A DNA stretch of 64,000 bases, taken from assembly GCF_001570605.1 (NCBI RefSeq), contig NZ_BBXG01000007.1:242042-306041 (forward strand), written 5' to 3'. Shown here piece after piece: positions 57,255-64,000 of this stretch. Every line of letters starts with the position of its first letter. Position 1 is the stretch's first letter. Source of the stretch: Herbidospora cretacea (GTDB taxonomy: Bacteria > Actinomycetota > Actinomycetes > Streptosporangiales > Streptosporangiaceae). Both the position numbers and the translations under genes were made by a program. The notes beneath the pieces are model-generated. The model did no database searches. It saw only the letters and a program-made list of their open reading frames with translations, and was not told the DNA's origin.

Positions 57255-57891
57255 GGACCAGGCGCTGGTCCGCGCCGGATATGTCACCATCTTCAACGCC
57301 CAGCCGGACATGGAGGTCGTCGGCGAGGCCACCGACGGCCGCGCCGCCGTGGAGGCCGCCCGGCGGCTGAACCCCGATGTGATCGTCATGGACATCCGGA
57401 TGCCCGTCGTGGACGGCATCCAGGCCACCCGTGACCTGGCCGGCCCCGGCACCCCCACCCCCGCGAAGATCCTGGTGGTCACCACCTTCAACGTGGACGA
57501 GTACGTCTACGAGGCCCTCCGCGCGGGAGCCAGCGGCTTCCTGCTGAAAGACGCCCACCCGGCCGAACTGGTCAACGGCGTCCGGACGATCGCCGCCGGC
57601 GACTCCCTGCTCGCCCCCGCGGTCACCCGCACCCTCATCGGCCACTACGCCGAACGCCTCCGCCCTCCGGCTGAGAGCGGTGTGCTGGACGCGCTTACCC
57701 CTCGTGAGCTTGAAGTGCTGAAGCAGATCGCCGGCGGGCTGTCCAACGCGGAGATCGCGGCCGAACTGTGCATCACGCCGGAGACGGTGAAGACGTACGT
57801 GTCCCGCATCCTGACCAAGCTCGACGTGCGCGACCGGGTGCAGGCGGTCGTGCTGGCGTACCGCACCGGCCTGGTCGAGGCCCGGCGATGA
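57232..57891 (+). CDS. NarL/LuxR-type response regulator
   Basis: The 219-residue regulator has a receiver (1-120; acidic pair near 8-9, phospho-acceptor Asp54 in IVMDIRMP, Lys106 in LLKDAHP) and a C-terminal LuxR HTH (about 150-215: LTPRELEVLKQIAGGLSNAEIAAELCITPETVKTYVSRIL). It overlaps the kinase gene by 23 bp and the following barstar-domain gene by 4 bp (ATGA), so all three are translationally linked. Confidence 0.92.
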   Translation: MIRVLVCEDQALVRAGYVTIFNAQPDMEVVGEATDGRAAVEAARRLNPDVIVMDIRMPVVDGIQATRDLAGPGTPTPAKILVVTTFNVDEYVYEALRAGASGFLLKDAHPAELVNGVRTIAAGDSLLAPAVTRTLIGHYAERLRPPAESGVLDALTPRELEVLKQIAGGLSNAEIAAELCITPETVKTYVSRILTKLDVRDRVQAVVLAYRTGLVEARR

Positions 57892-59069
57892 CCACGGCCG
57901 GATCGGGTGCACGCTGGTCGCTGCAGGACATCTACACCAGCGCGGAGAGCATGACGCTGGGCGTGTGCCACGACGTCGAAGGCCTCTTCGTCGACCCCGG
58001 TCCCCTGCCTCCACCCGAGATCTTCACCCTGCTCGGCTGCGACCCGGCGGGCCCTCTGCTGGACGCGCACGCGGGGACCTGGCTGCCCACCGTCGCCCTG
58101 ACACCCGTCCACCGGCCGCGGGAACAACCCCCCGAGTGCCTGTACGAAGGAGGGTGCACGTGCGCGGAGGAGCTCATCGACGTGACTGTGATCGGCGAAC
58201 GCCCGGCGACCGCATACGAAGGTCTGGTGGACCTCGACCTGCGCGGACACCTCCGCCTGCTGCCGGAATGGGGAATGCCAGAGAAGAAGCCCGAGGGGAC
58301 GGCTTTCCGCCTGTCCGGCATCGCGGACGAGGACTTCGGCGTCTGCCAGGACACCACTGGGGTCTTCCGCGTGCGCCCGGCCGCCCCCGTCCCGCCGGTG
58401 ACACTGATCGGCTTCCGCCCCGATTCACTGCCAGTGGCCTTCGAGGGCCGCAAGATCACGGCCTCCCTCTTCGCCCTCCAACGTGACGGCAGCATGAACG
58501 AGGGCGCCGGGCACCTGTCGGCCACCGTCGTCTCCGTCCGGCCGTCGAGCCTGGGCGACGATCTGCTGGACGTCGTCCTCGACGGAGGGATGGAGGAGCC
58601 GCTGCCGAGCGGCGCCCGCGAGATCTTCCAGCTCTGGTACGACGGAGGCCCCGCCGAGCACAACCTGTGGGCCCGTTACGATCGGCTGCTGCGCCACGAA
58701 TGGTCCCGCCGGGCACTCCATCATCATGACCATGACAGGCCCGACAGGCCGGCCGGAACGACCTACCACCTCGACGGCCGGTTCGTCACCGACATCGACG
58801 CCTTCTACTGCGCCCTGGGAGAGGCGGTCAACGGCCCCGGCGGCTACTTCGGCTGGAACCACGGCGCCCTCATCGACTGCCTCTGTGGCGGCTGGGGCGC
58901 CGCGAAGCCGTTCCGGCTGGTCTGGCACCACTCCGAGGTGGCCCGCCGACGACTCGCTCCCGGCTACGACCGATCCCACCGCGACCTGCGGAACTGGGGC
59001 CCGAACGTCGTCCTGGACGACCTCCTGCGCCTCTTCTCCGAGTTCGATGTCCAGGTCGAACTCCGCTGA
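57888..59069 (+). CDS. Barstar-domain protein fused to an unknown N-terminal region
   Basis: The 393-residue protein ends with a barstar fold (about 300-390: TTYHLDGRFVTDIDAFYCALGEAVNGPGGYFGWNHGALIDCLCGGWG, then FRLVWHHSEVARRRL), the family of barnase inhibitors. The first ~290 residues are unlike a barstar: an acidic, Pro-rich region with cysteine motifs (ECLYEGGCTCAEE) and EIFTLLGCDPAGPLLDA-like stretches, which may be a second immunity or binding module. It is translated with a two-component regulator by a 4-bp overlap. No barnase-like ribonuclease gene is adjacent. Confidence 0.75.
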   Translation: MTTAGSGARWSLQDIYTSAESMTLGVCHDVEGLFVDPGPLPPPEIFTLLGCDPAGPLLDAHAGTWLPTVALTPVHRPREQPPECLYEGGCTCAEELIDVTVIGERPATAYEGLVDLDLRGHLRLLPEWGMPEKKPEGTAFRLSGIADEDFGVCQDTTGVFRVRPAAPVPPVTLIGFRPDSLPVAFEGRKITASLFALQRDGSMNEGAGHLSATVVSVRPSSLGDDLLDVVLDGGMEEPLPSGAREIFQLWYDGGPAEHNLWARYDRLLRHEWSRRALHHHDHDRPDRPAGTTYHLDGRFVTDIDAFYCALGEAVNGPGGYFGWNHGALIDCLCGGWGAAKPFRLVWHHSEVARRRLAPGYDRSHRDLRNWGPNVVLDDLLRLFSEFDVQVELR

Positions 59070-59117
59070 CCTTTCCCTCGGCAGGTAGCGGCTGAGAGCA
59101 GGTGACGGAGGGGAACC

Positions 59118-59417
59118 TCAGCACCATTCCTCGACGTAGAGCAGACGCCGCCCGGTTCCGTCCTCGAACTCGTGGCCCATGTACTCGCTCCCGTCCACCG
59201 GGTGATCATTGGTGAACGCGTAGTTCCGGCGCACGAGATCCGACAGAGCATCCCGCTCATCGTCCAGGACCCACCGCAGCGCAGAGCCGCCGGACTCGCC
59301 CAGCAGCACGGGGACGTCGCGCCGCCGCATCCGACTCCGGACAGCTCTGGGGTCGAGCCTGCGTTTCCGCACCACCCAGACGCCACCGTCGGGATCGGTC
59401 AGTTCTGTCCCGGACAT
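59118..59417 (-). CDS. Small hypothetical protein
   Basis: ATG 59417 gives 99 residues (MSGTELTDPDGGVWVVRKRRLDPRAVRSRMRRRDVPVLLGESGGSALRWVLDDERDALSDLVRRNYAFTNDHP ... LLYVEEWC). The fold looks alpha/beta. No family is recognised, but similar VVRKRRL-type short proteins occur in actinobacteria. It lies alone between convergent and divergent neighbours. The 211 bp to the right (59418-59628) hold only fragmentary frames. Confidence 0.6.
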   Translation of the reverse strand: MSGTELTDPDGGVWVVRKRRLDPRAVRSRMRRRDVPVLLGESGGSALRWVLDDERDALSDLVRRNYAFTNDHPVDGSEYMGHEFEDGTGRRLLYVEEWC

Positions 59418-59628
59418 GCCACCATTGTGCCGGGCACGTGCGAGGAGGATCAGAGACATTCCTCCGGGACGCTGCCGCGGATCGAACCCGTGGAGCAGTG
59501 GCTGCGCGGCGCCCTGAACGACAGTGGCCCCGACGAGCCCGGCCACCCTCGGCTGCCCGGTGCATCTCGTCGAGTCGCTGCCCGTCGGCGCCCGCTGACA
59601 CCTGTTGGGACGGCCAACCCTCCGGCCG

Positions 59629-60582
59629 TCAGGGCGCCGCCCGCCGATACCGGTCCGCCAGCGCGCGAACCTCCGCGACGAGTTCGGCCGGCTCGGTGAC
59701 CTCGAAGTCGGCCCCGAGCATGCCGAGATAACACGCCAGGAGCTGCGGCGTGTCCGACCCGACCTCGGCCACGCACGCGTCATCCCCCAAGGACTCCACT
59801 CGAGCTCCGGAAGGCAGCCGCTCACGCACGTACTCGGCCGAAGCGCGGACCGTCACCCGCGCCCGGCACTGCCACGTCGCGGTGGCCAGACCGGTAGCGA
59901 CATGACCGGCCAGATCACCGCCGGGATGCTCGCGAGGGGTGAACCGCGGCCCGTTCGGCGTCAGCAGCCGCACCCGGTCCACCCGGAACGTGCGCCAGTC
60001 GCCCCTGGCGACGTCCCATCCCACCAGGTACCAGCGCCCCCGGCTGTGCGCGAGCCGGTGCGGTTCGACCTCGCGGCGGCCGGCCGAACCGTCATGGGCG
60101 ACGTAGTCGAACCGGAGCCGCTCGTGATCGCGCGCGGCCGCCGCGATCGCGGTGAGCGTGTCGGCGTCCACCCGAGGGCCCGCCTGTGGAAGCGGAACGA
60201 GGTGCGCGCGCAGGCCGTTCACGCGCCGGCGGAGCCGGGACGGCAGCATCTGCTCCAGCTTGGTCAGCGCGCGCAGCGCGGCCTCCTCGATGCCGGTGAC
60301 CGCGCCCTGTGTGGCGCCCACCCGCAGCCCGACCGCGACGGCGACCGCCTCCTCGTCGTCGAGCAGCAGCGGCGGCAGTTCGGCCCCCGCGCCGAGGCGA
60401 TAGCCGCCGGTGACGCCCCTGACGCCGTGCACCGGATAGCCGAGGCCGCGCAGCCGTTCCACGTCGTTGCGCACGGTGCGAACGGTGACGTCGAGCCGTT
60501 CGGCCAGCTCGGGCCCGCTCCAGTCGCGCGGCGTCTGCAACAGGGCGAGCAGCCGCAGCAGTCGTTGTGCTGTGTCCGACAT
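59629..60582 (-). CDS. WYL-domain transcriptional regulator (YafY family)
   Basis: The 317-residue regulator has an N-terminal HTH_11 winged helix (RLLRLLALLQTPRDWSGPELAERLDVTVRTVRNDVERLRGLGYP, about 6-50), a GYRLGAGAELPPLLLDDEEAVAVAVGL linker and a WYL domain near 145-225 (LRFDYVAHDGSAGRREVEPHRLAHSRGRWYLVGWD), with a C-terminal WCX-like extension. WYL regulators sense nucleic acids or small ligands. It is divergent from an epoxide hydrolase across a long palindrome, its probable operator. Confidence 0.9.
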   Translation of the reverse strand: MSDTAQRLLRLLALLQTPRDWSGPELAERLDVTVRTVRNDVERLRGLGYPVHGVRGVTGGYRLGAGAELPPLLLDDEEAVAVAVGLRVGATQGAVTGIEEAALRALTKLEQMLPSRLRRRVNGLRAHLVPLPQAGPRVDADTLTAIAAAARDHERLRFDYVAHDGSAGRREVEPHRLAHSRGRWYLVGWDVARGDWRTFRVDRVRLLTPNGPRFTPREHPGGDLAGHVATGLATATWQCRARVTVRASAEYVRERLPSGARVESLGDDACVAEVGSDTPQLLACYLGMLGADFEVTEPAELVAEVRALADRYRRAAP

Positions 60583-60598
60583 GATGCAGATTCTGCCC

Positions 60599-60627
60599 GG
60601 ATACAGGAACGGGGCGTTCCTGTATCC
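60599..60627. promoter_or_regulatory. Operator palindrome between the WYL regulator and the epoxide hydrolase
   Basis: GGATACAGGAAC (60599-60610) and GTTCCTGTATCC (60616-60627) are perfect 12-bp inverted arms around GGGGC. The palindrome sits between the two divergent starts (60582 minus, 60645 plus). A smaller repeat, CATACC / GGTATG (60630-60647), adjoins it. Confidence 0.75.
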
Positions 60628-60644
60628 CTCATACCTTTTCCGGT

Positions 60645-61823
60645 ATGGACGACACCAAGGACATCCGCCCGTTCCACATCGACATCCCGCAGACCGATCT
60701 GGACGACCTGCGCGACCGCCTCACCCGCACCCGCTGGCCCCGGCAGACCGGCGGGACCGGCTGGGAGCGCGGCGTCCCCGTCGACTACCTGAAGGACCTG
60801 GCGGCCTACTGGGCGAACGGCTTCGACTGGCGCGCGCAGGAGAAGACGCTCAACGAGTATCCCCAGTTCACGACCACGATCGACGGCCAGGACATCCACT
60901 TCCTGCACGTCCGCTCACCCGAACCGGACGCCCTGCCGCTGATCCTCAGCCACGGCTGGCCCGGCTCGTTCGCCGACTTCCTGGACGTGATCGGCCCGCT
61001 CACCGACCCCCGCGCCCACGGCGGCGACCCGGCCGACGCCTTCCACGTCGTGATCCCGTCGCTGCCCGGCTTCGGGTTCTCCAACCCGGTGCGCGAACCG
61101 GGCTGGGGCAATCTGTTCCGGGTGGCCGCCGCCTTCGGAGAACTGATGACCCGGCTCGGCTACGAGCGCTTCGCCGCGCAGGGCGGCGACATCGGCGGCG
61201 GCGTGACCACCCTGCTGCCCATGGCCGCCCCGGGCCGCGTCGTCGCCACCCACGTCAACGGCCCGTCGCCCTACCCCCTCGGCCCCGCCGTCGACCTCGA
61301 CGGCCTGTCCGACGCCGACCGTGCCCGCGCCGAGCGTTTCAACGCCGCCCGCGAAGACGGCATGGGCTACCTGCACCTGCAGTCCACCCGCCCGCACACC
61401 CTGGCCTACGCGCTGAACGACTCACCGACCGGCCAGCTGGCGTGGATCGCCGAGAAGTTCCGCGAATGGACCGACCCCGCCGCCGACCTGCCTGAAGACG
61501 CGGTGGGCCGCGACCGGCTGCTCACCGACGTGAGCCTCTACTGGTTCACCGGCTCCGGCGCGTCCTCGGCCGAAATCCTGTACGAGGGCATGCGCGCCTA
61601 CCGCGAGATGGCCTCCCACTCCGGCGACGACCAGTCCGCCTGGCCGTCCGCCCCGGCGCCGCCGCAGGGCGTCGCGGTGTTCGCCGCCGACCTGACGATC
61701 CGCGCCCTCACCGCCCCCGTCGACCACTGGTCGGAATTCGACCGGGGCGGCCACTTCCCGGCGATGGAGACACCCGACCTGCTCGTCGGCGACCTGCGCG
61801 AGTTCTTCCGCACCGCACGCTGA
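60645..61823 (+). CDS. Epoxide hydrolase (alpha/beta-hydrolase with EHN domain)
   Basis: The 392-residue enzyme has the N-terminal EHN domain ([43 protein letters not shown]) and an alpha/beta-hydrolase domain: [21 protein letters not shown] with the HGxP oxyanion motif near 105, nucleophile Asp in [12 protein letters not shown] near 185, the cap with ring-opening Tyr residues, and the C-terminal [18 protein letters not shown] with the catalytic His. It would convert an epoxide into a diol. Regulation by the divergent WYL protein is inferred from the palindrome. Confidence 0.88.
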   Translation: MDDTKDIRPFHIDIPQTDLDDLRDRLTRTRWPRQTGGTGWERGVPVDYLKDLAAYWANGFDWRAQEKTLNEYPQFTTTIDGQDIHFLHVRSPEPDALPLILSHGWPGSFADFLDVIGPLTDPRAHGGDPADAFHVVIPSLPGFGFSNPVREPGWGNLFRVAAAFGELMTRLGYERFAAQGGDIGGGVTTLLPMAAPGRVVATHVNGPSPYPLGPAVDLDGLSDADRARAERFNAAREDGMGYLHLQSTRPHTLAYALNDSPTGQLAWIAEKFREWTDPAADLPEDAVGRDRLLTDVSLYWFTGSGASSAEILYEGMRAYREMASHSGDDQSAWPSAPAPPQGVAVFAADLTIRALTAPVDHWSEFDRGGHFPAMETPDLLVGDLREFFRTAR

Positions 61824-61855
61824 CCCTGGCACTTGCCCGTGCTTATCTGTTCAGC

Positions 61856-62116
61856 ATGACTCACCGATCATCAGCGGCGAAGACGCCGGCCCTCGTTCTG
61901 GGAACAGTCCCCCTTCTGTTCGCCAACTGGTTCGTCGTCGCCTCATTCCTGGGGCGCGACTGCTTTCTCCTGTACGAGGGTGGCAACATCACGGAATGCG
62001 GAGGCGGGCTGTCGGAGGAACAGATGGCCGCCGCCGCGGGACTTGTCGCAGTGGTGATGCTGGCCGTTCAGATAGGACTGGTCATCCTGGTACGCCGGCG
62101 CGCCCGTATCGCTTGA
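61856..62116 (+). CDS. Small two-helix membrane protein
   Basis: An 86-residue protein with two hydrophobic helices (TPALVLGTVPLLFANWFVVASFLG and MAAAAGLVAVVMLAVQIGLVILV) and an external loop containing two Cys (DCFLLYEG, TECGGG) that may pair. The C-terminus is Arg-rich, so both ends probably face the cytoplasm. TTATCT shortly before the ATG suggests a leaderless mRNA. Function unknown. Confidence 0.6.
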   Translation: MTHRSSAAKTPALVLGTVPLLFANWFVVASFLGRDCFLLYEGGNITECGGGLSEEQMAAAAGLVAVVMLAVQIGLVILVRRRARIA

Positions 62117-62130
62117 ACGGGCACCGAGGA

Positions 62131-62400
62131 TCAGTTCTGCGGTGCGGCGCTCCGGGGCTTCTCCGTCAGCGGCCACAGAGGGTTCTCCTCCTCGTCGAAG
62201 GAGTCGATATCGACGACCTGATCCTTGTCGACGATCCTCGCGTCAGACGCCTCTTCGGTCGGCTGGATGGTCGATCGAGTCGTCTTCTCCGGATCACCCC
62301 GACCGGCGACAAGGATTCCAGCCGCCGCAACCGAAGCGAATACCAAGACAGCCGTCAGCCCGCGACCGATCCTGGCCCGGGACGAGTTCTCCATCACCAT
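62131..62400 (-). CDS. Small single-pass membrane protein
   Basis: ATG 62400, four bases after AAGGAG, gives 89 residues with one helix (GLTAVLVFASVAAAGILVAG) and an acidic extracytoplasmic tail (PTEEASDARIVDKDQVVDIDSFDEEENPLWP). It is convergent with the preceding small membrane protein. No known domain; it may be a surface accessory protein. Confidence 0.6.
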   Translation of the reverse strand: MVMENSSRARIGRGLTAVLVFASVAAAGILVAGRGDPEKTTRSTIQPTEEASDARIVDKDQVVDIDSFDEEENPLWPLTEKPRSAAPQN

Positions 62401-62544
62401 CTGTCTCCTTCGGCACGCATGGACAAGGGTTTGCCCGTGCGGGCTCGGGTGGCCGGCCAGGCGGAGCCGTAACGGAAGAAAGAGCTTTTGACGAGCGAAG
62501 CTCCGGCACTTCGACATCTCGGGGCGTGGGCATAATCTTGCCCG

Positions 62545-63810
62545 ATGTCAGATGATCTCGGCCATGTGATCGATCTCTGCGAGAGAGGAGCGTTTGCCGA
62601 AGCCTTCGCATTCGTGTGCGGTCTTGGCGCCGGACCTTTTCCCCTCCTGCTCGAAGCGCTGATCCACACGCGACAGGCCGATGCCGGGACCGCGCGCGAG
62701 CTGATCGATCGCGCCCTGACCTTAGGCGCGTCCCCGGATTCTGACTCCCTGATTCTCACCGCCATGATTTTCCGCGAGCTGGGCGACATCACTCAGGCCA
62801 TCTCCTTCGGTCTGCGCGCCACCGAACTGAGCCCGCAGGACTGGCGCGCCCATGTGGCCCTGGCCCGCGCCATGGCAGCGGGGAGTTCGACGCGAGGACA
62901 GGAGCACGAGGCCGAACGCGCCGCACGCCGAGCCGTCGGGCTCGCCCCTGAGGAGGCATTCGCCCACCTGGCTCTGGGAGAGGCTCTACTGGCTCATGTG
63001 TCTTTCCGTGGACGCGTCCGCGAGGAGGCCGTCGCCGCCCTGAAACGCGCCGCGGAACTGGCGCCCGGCAATCCCGAAATCCAGAAGGCACTCGCCAAGG
63101 CCCTTCCGAGTGACGACTCCGCCCCTTGGCTGGGTTGCCTGGCGTTGGTCGCCCTGATCGCCTTCTTCGGGGCCGGTCACAGGCTCATCGAAATGGCGGG
63201 GAACGGCATCGCCGACCTGCTGGGAATCGAGCGGAACGGCGCGGACGACACACCCTCCGTTCCGGGAATCCTGATTCTCATCGCGATCTGCGTCGTGGCC
63301 GGGGTCGTCGTACGCGTCATCAGAATCAGACGGAGAGGCGACCGGCCGAGTGTGGCGATCGGCCGCAGAAGAGCACTGTCCCGCGACCTGCATTTCGCCG
63401 ATGAGGAAAGCGTGCGCATCGCATCCGCCGCGGCGGCCGCCGTGGTCTGCATGGTGCCCTTCCTCGTCACCGGATTCCTGATCGCCAGTGGCCCAGACGA
63501 CGCGCCCACGCCGATTCTGTCCCTGCTGGGCGTGGTCGCTCTGTCGGTTCTCGGCTGGTCGGCCGTGCGATGGTGGTTCGGGCCGGGCCAGGTGTGGCGA
63601 GCGTTGAGAGTCAGCCGACTGCTGACGGTCTGCCTGCTGGTCAGCTACATCCTCATGATCGGTACGGTCCTGTTGAGCTGGGCGGAGGTGTCCGACGAGG
63701 GGGTGTGGAACGCCCTGATGGTGCTGCACTTCGTGTGGTTCGCGGCCGGCCTCGTCCCCATGATCATCAAAGGACGTCTCAGACGCCGCCGAGCCGAAAG
63801 CGGCAATTAA
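62545..63810 (+). CDS. TPR protein with C-terminal membrane helices
   Basis: The 421-residue protein has a soluble TPR region (about 1-190: ALIHTRQADAGTARELIDRALTLGASPDSDS, AERAARRAVGLAPEEAFAHLALGEALL, AALKRAAELAPGNPEIQKAL) followed by six hydrophobic helices between about 200 and 410 in three pairs (near 200, 245, 295, 325, 360 and 385). A CATAAT box 10 bases before the ATG suggests a leaderless transcript. It may assemble a membrane complex; the partner is unknown. Confidence 0.75.
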   Translation: MSDDLGHVIDLCERGAFAEAFAFVCGLGAGPFPLLLEALIHTRQADAGTARELIDRALTLGASPDSDSLILTAMIFRELGDITQAISFGLRATELSPQDWRAHVALARAMAAGSSTRGQEHEAERAARRAVGLAPEEAFAHLALGEALLAHVSFRGRVREEAVAALKRAAELAPGNPEIQKALAKALPSDDSAPWLGCLALVALIAFFGAGHRLIEMAGNGIADLLGIERNGADDTPSVPGILILIAICVVAGVVVRVIRIRRRGDRPSVAIGRRRALSRDLHFADEESVRIASAAAAAVVCMVPFLVTGFLIASGPDDAPTPILSLLGVVALSVLGWSAVRWWFGPGQVWRALRVSRLLTVCLLVSYILMIGTVLLSWAEVSDEGVWNALMVLHFVWFAAGLVPMIIKGRLRRRRAESGN

Positions 63811-63811
63811 A

Positions 63812-63850
63812 TTTGTAGGAGTACACTTCTTAAGACTGTGCTCCTACAAA
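63812..63850. promoter_or_regulatory. Inverted repeat directly upstream of the ATPase gene
   Basis: TTTGTAGGAGTACA (63812-63825) and TGTGCTCCTACAAA (63837-63850) pair over 14 bp with one mismatch around an 11-nt loop. Each arm has TGTA/TACA- or TGTG/TACA-like ends, so each could also be a half-operator. The right arm ends 11 bases before the ATG at 63862. It could be a repressor site or a leader hairpin; it also lies after the TPR gene and may end that transcript. Confidence 0.6.
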
Positions 63851-63861
63851 AAGAGGCCACG

Positions 63862-64000
63862 ATGTCGCTGCCGCGACCTCCGGACATGTTCGATCGAAAG
63901 TGGGAGTGGGAGCAGCTCTCGCGGTTCGTCGGCAACGACTCGCAAGGTGCCACTCTCGGCGTGGTCTCCGGGCGACGTCGACAAGGGAAGACGTTCCTGC
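63862..64000 (+). CDS. P-loop ATPase, archaeal-ATPase/DUF234-like (3' partial)
   Basis: ATG 63862, after AAGAGG, opens MSLPRPPDMFDRKWEWEQLSRFVGNDSQGATLGVVSGRRRQGKTFL and is cut by the window end after 46 codons. The Walker A motif GRRRQGKT and the preceding FxxRxxExxxL segment are characteristic of AAA-type ATPases of the archaeal ATPase / DUF234 group, which often regulate mobile or defence-like loci. The remaining domains lie outside the window. Confidence 0.7.
   Translation, partial: MSLPRPPDMFDRKWEWEQLSRFVGNDSQGATLGVVSGRRRQGKTFL

Noticed and set aside
59418-59628. Possible extra gene (RIEPVEQWLRGALNDSG / PVHLVESLPVGAR)
   Set aside because: The pieces are in different frames, without start or recognisable homology; I cannot support a gene. 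It may be a remnant.
60606-60619. LexA (SOS) box GAAC-N-GTTC
   Set aside because: The spacing between GAAC and GTTC is five, not four, and it is the centre of a longer palindrome better explained by the WYL regulator.
1-64000. tRNA, rRNA, insertion sequences, integrase or phage genes
   Set aside because: None were recognised on either strand; no transposase motifs, att-like duplications next to a tRNA, or phage structural genes were seen.

Overview
The window is high-GC DNA (very GC-rich third codon positions, many GTG starts, SD motifs of the GGAGG type mixed with many leaderless starts) from a filamentous-type actinobacterium. Secreted polysaccharide-active enzymes (GH95-like, GH3), a CBM2 remnant, an F420-type LLM oxidoreductase, WYL, ROK and TetR regulators, and PafBC-type promoter sequences all fit Streptosporangiales or a close relative; that placement is inference. 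There are no rRNA or tRNA genes, CRISPR arrays, insertion sequences or recognisable core operons. It reads as a chromosomal accessory stretch of single genes and short operons, with an unusually high number of broken genes.

Layout. 0-5.5 kb: a large secreted beta-rich protein (5' end missing), a terminator, an AlkZ-like winged-helix protein, and a TetR repressor facing an SDR gene across two TACCG-N2-CGGTA operators. 5.5-8.7 kb: a decay zone with a frameshifted SDR, a head-to-head fusion of an SDR remnant and a TetR remnant, and a FAD-monooxygenase remnant, around an intact TPR gene and a DUF1877 gene. 8.7-11.2 kb: a secreted beta-repeat protein and a divergent TetR/FAD-monooxygenase pair sharing one near-symmetrical operator. 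11.2-16.9 kb: divergent GH95-like and GH3 glycosidases with two different LacI-type palindromes between them. 17-23.3 kb: a Pro-Thr-rich surface protein, an ankyrin gene with a DNA-damage-type promoter, an NmrA/QorB-like reductase, a second DUF1877 gene, a 39-codon relic of a secreted family found intact at 31-33 kb, a putative glycosylase/SDR pair, and an ArsR-SRPBCC-glycolipid-binding operon. 23.5-30.9 kb: a secreted double amidase with a degenerate second half, a Nudix protein, a broken VapBC pair, propionyl-CoA synthetase, an inositol-phosphatase-like pseudoenzyme and a CBM2 remnant.

31-41 kb: three tandem secreted paralogues resembling neutral zinc metallopeptidases but lacking HExxH, a small secreted protein, an OmpR-type two-component system, a membrane WD40 protein, two tandem paralogues of unknown function that each carry a full PafBC-type (TTGTCRGTG-N8-TANNNT) leaderless promoter, and a ROK repressor divergent from a LacI-type sensor domain that lacks its HTH. 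41-53 kb: LLM oxidoreductase, a coupled unknown/APH-kinase pair, a zinc-ribbon microprotein, RDD membrane protein, secreted SGNH hydrolase, DUF3626, HEAT, a second APH, RmlD-like and F420-reductase-like proteins, an alpha/beta hydrolase lipoprotein and DUF1152. 54-64 kb: SPFH protein, CPBP protease, a NarL-type two-component system translationally coupled to a barstar-domain protein, a WYL regulator divergent from an epoxide hydrolase across a long palindrome, small membrane proteins, a TPR membrane protein, and the start of a P-loop ATPase behind a strong inverted repeat.

Main points for a second look: the tandem pseudo-metallopeptidase family and its relic, the three PafBC-like promoters on genes of unknown function, the symmetrical leaderless operator at 10.07 kb, several apparent pseudoenzymes (second amidase domain, inositol-phosphatase-like protein), and the number of gene remnants.
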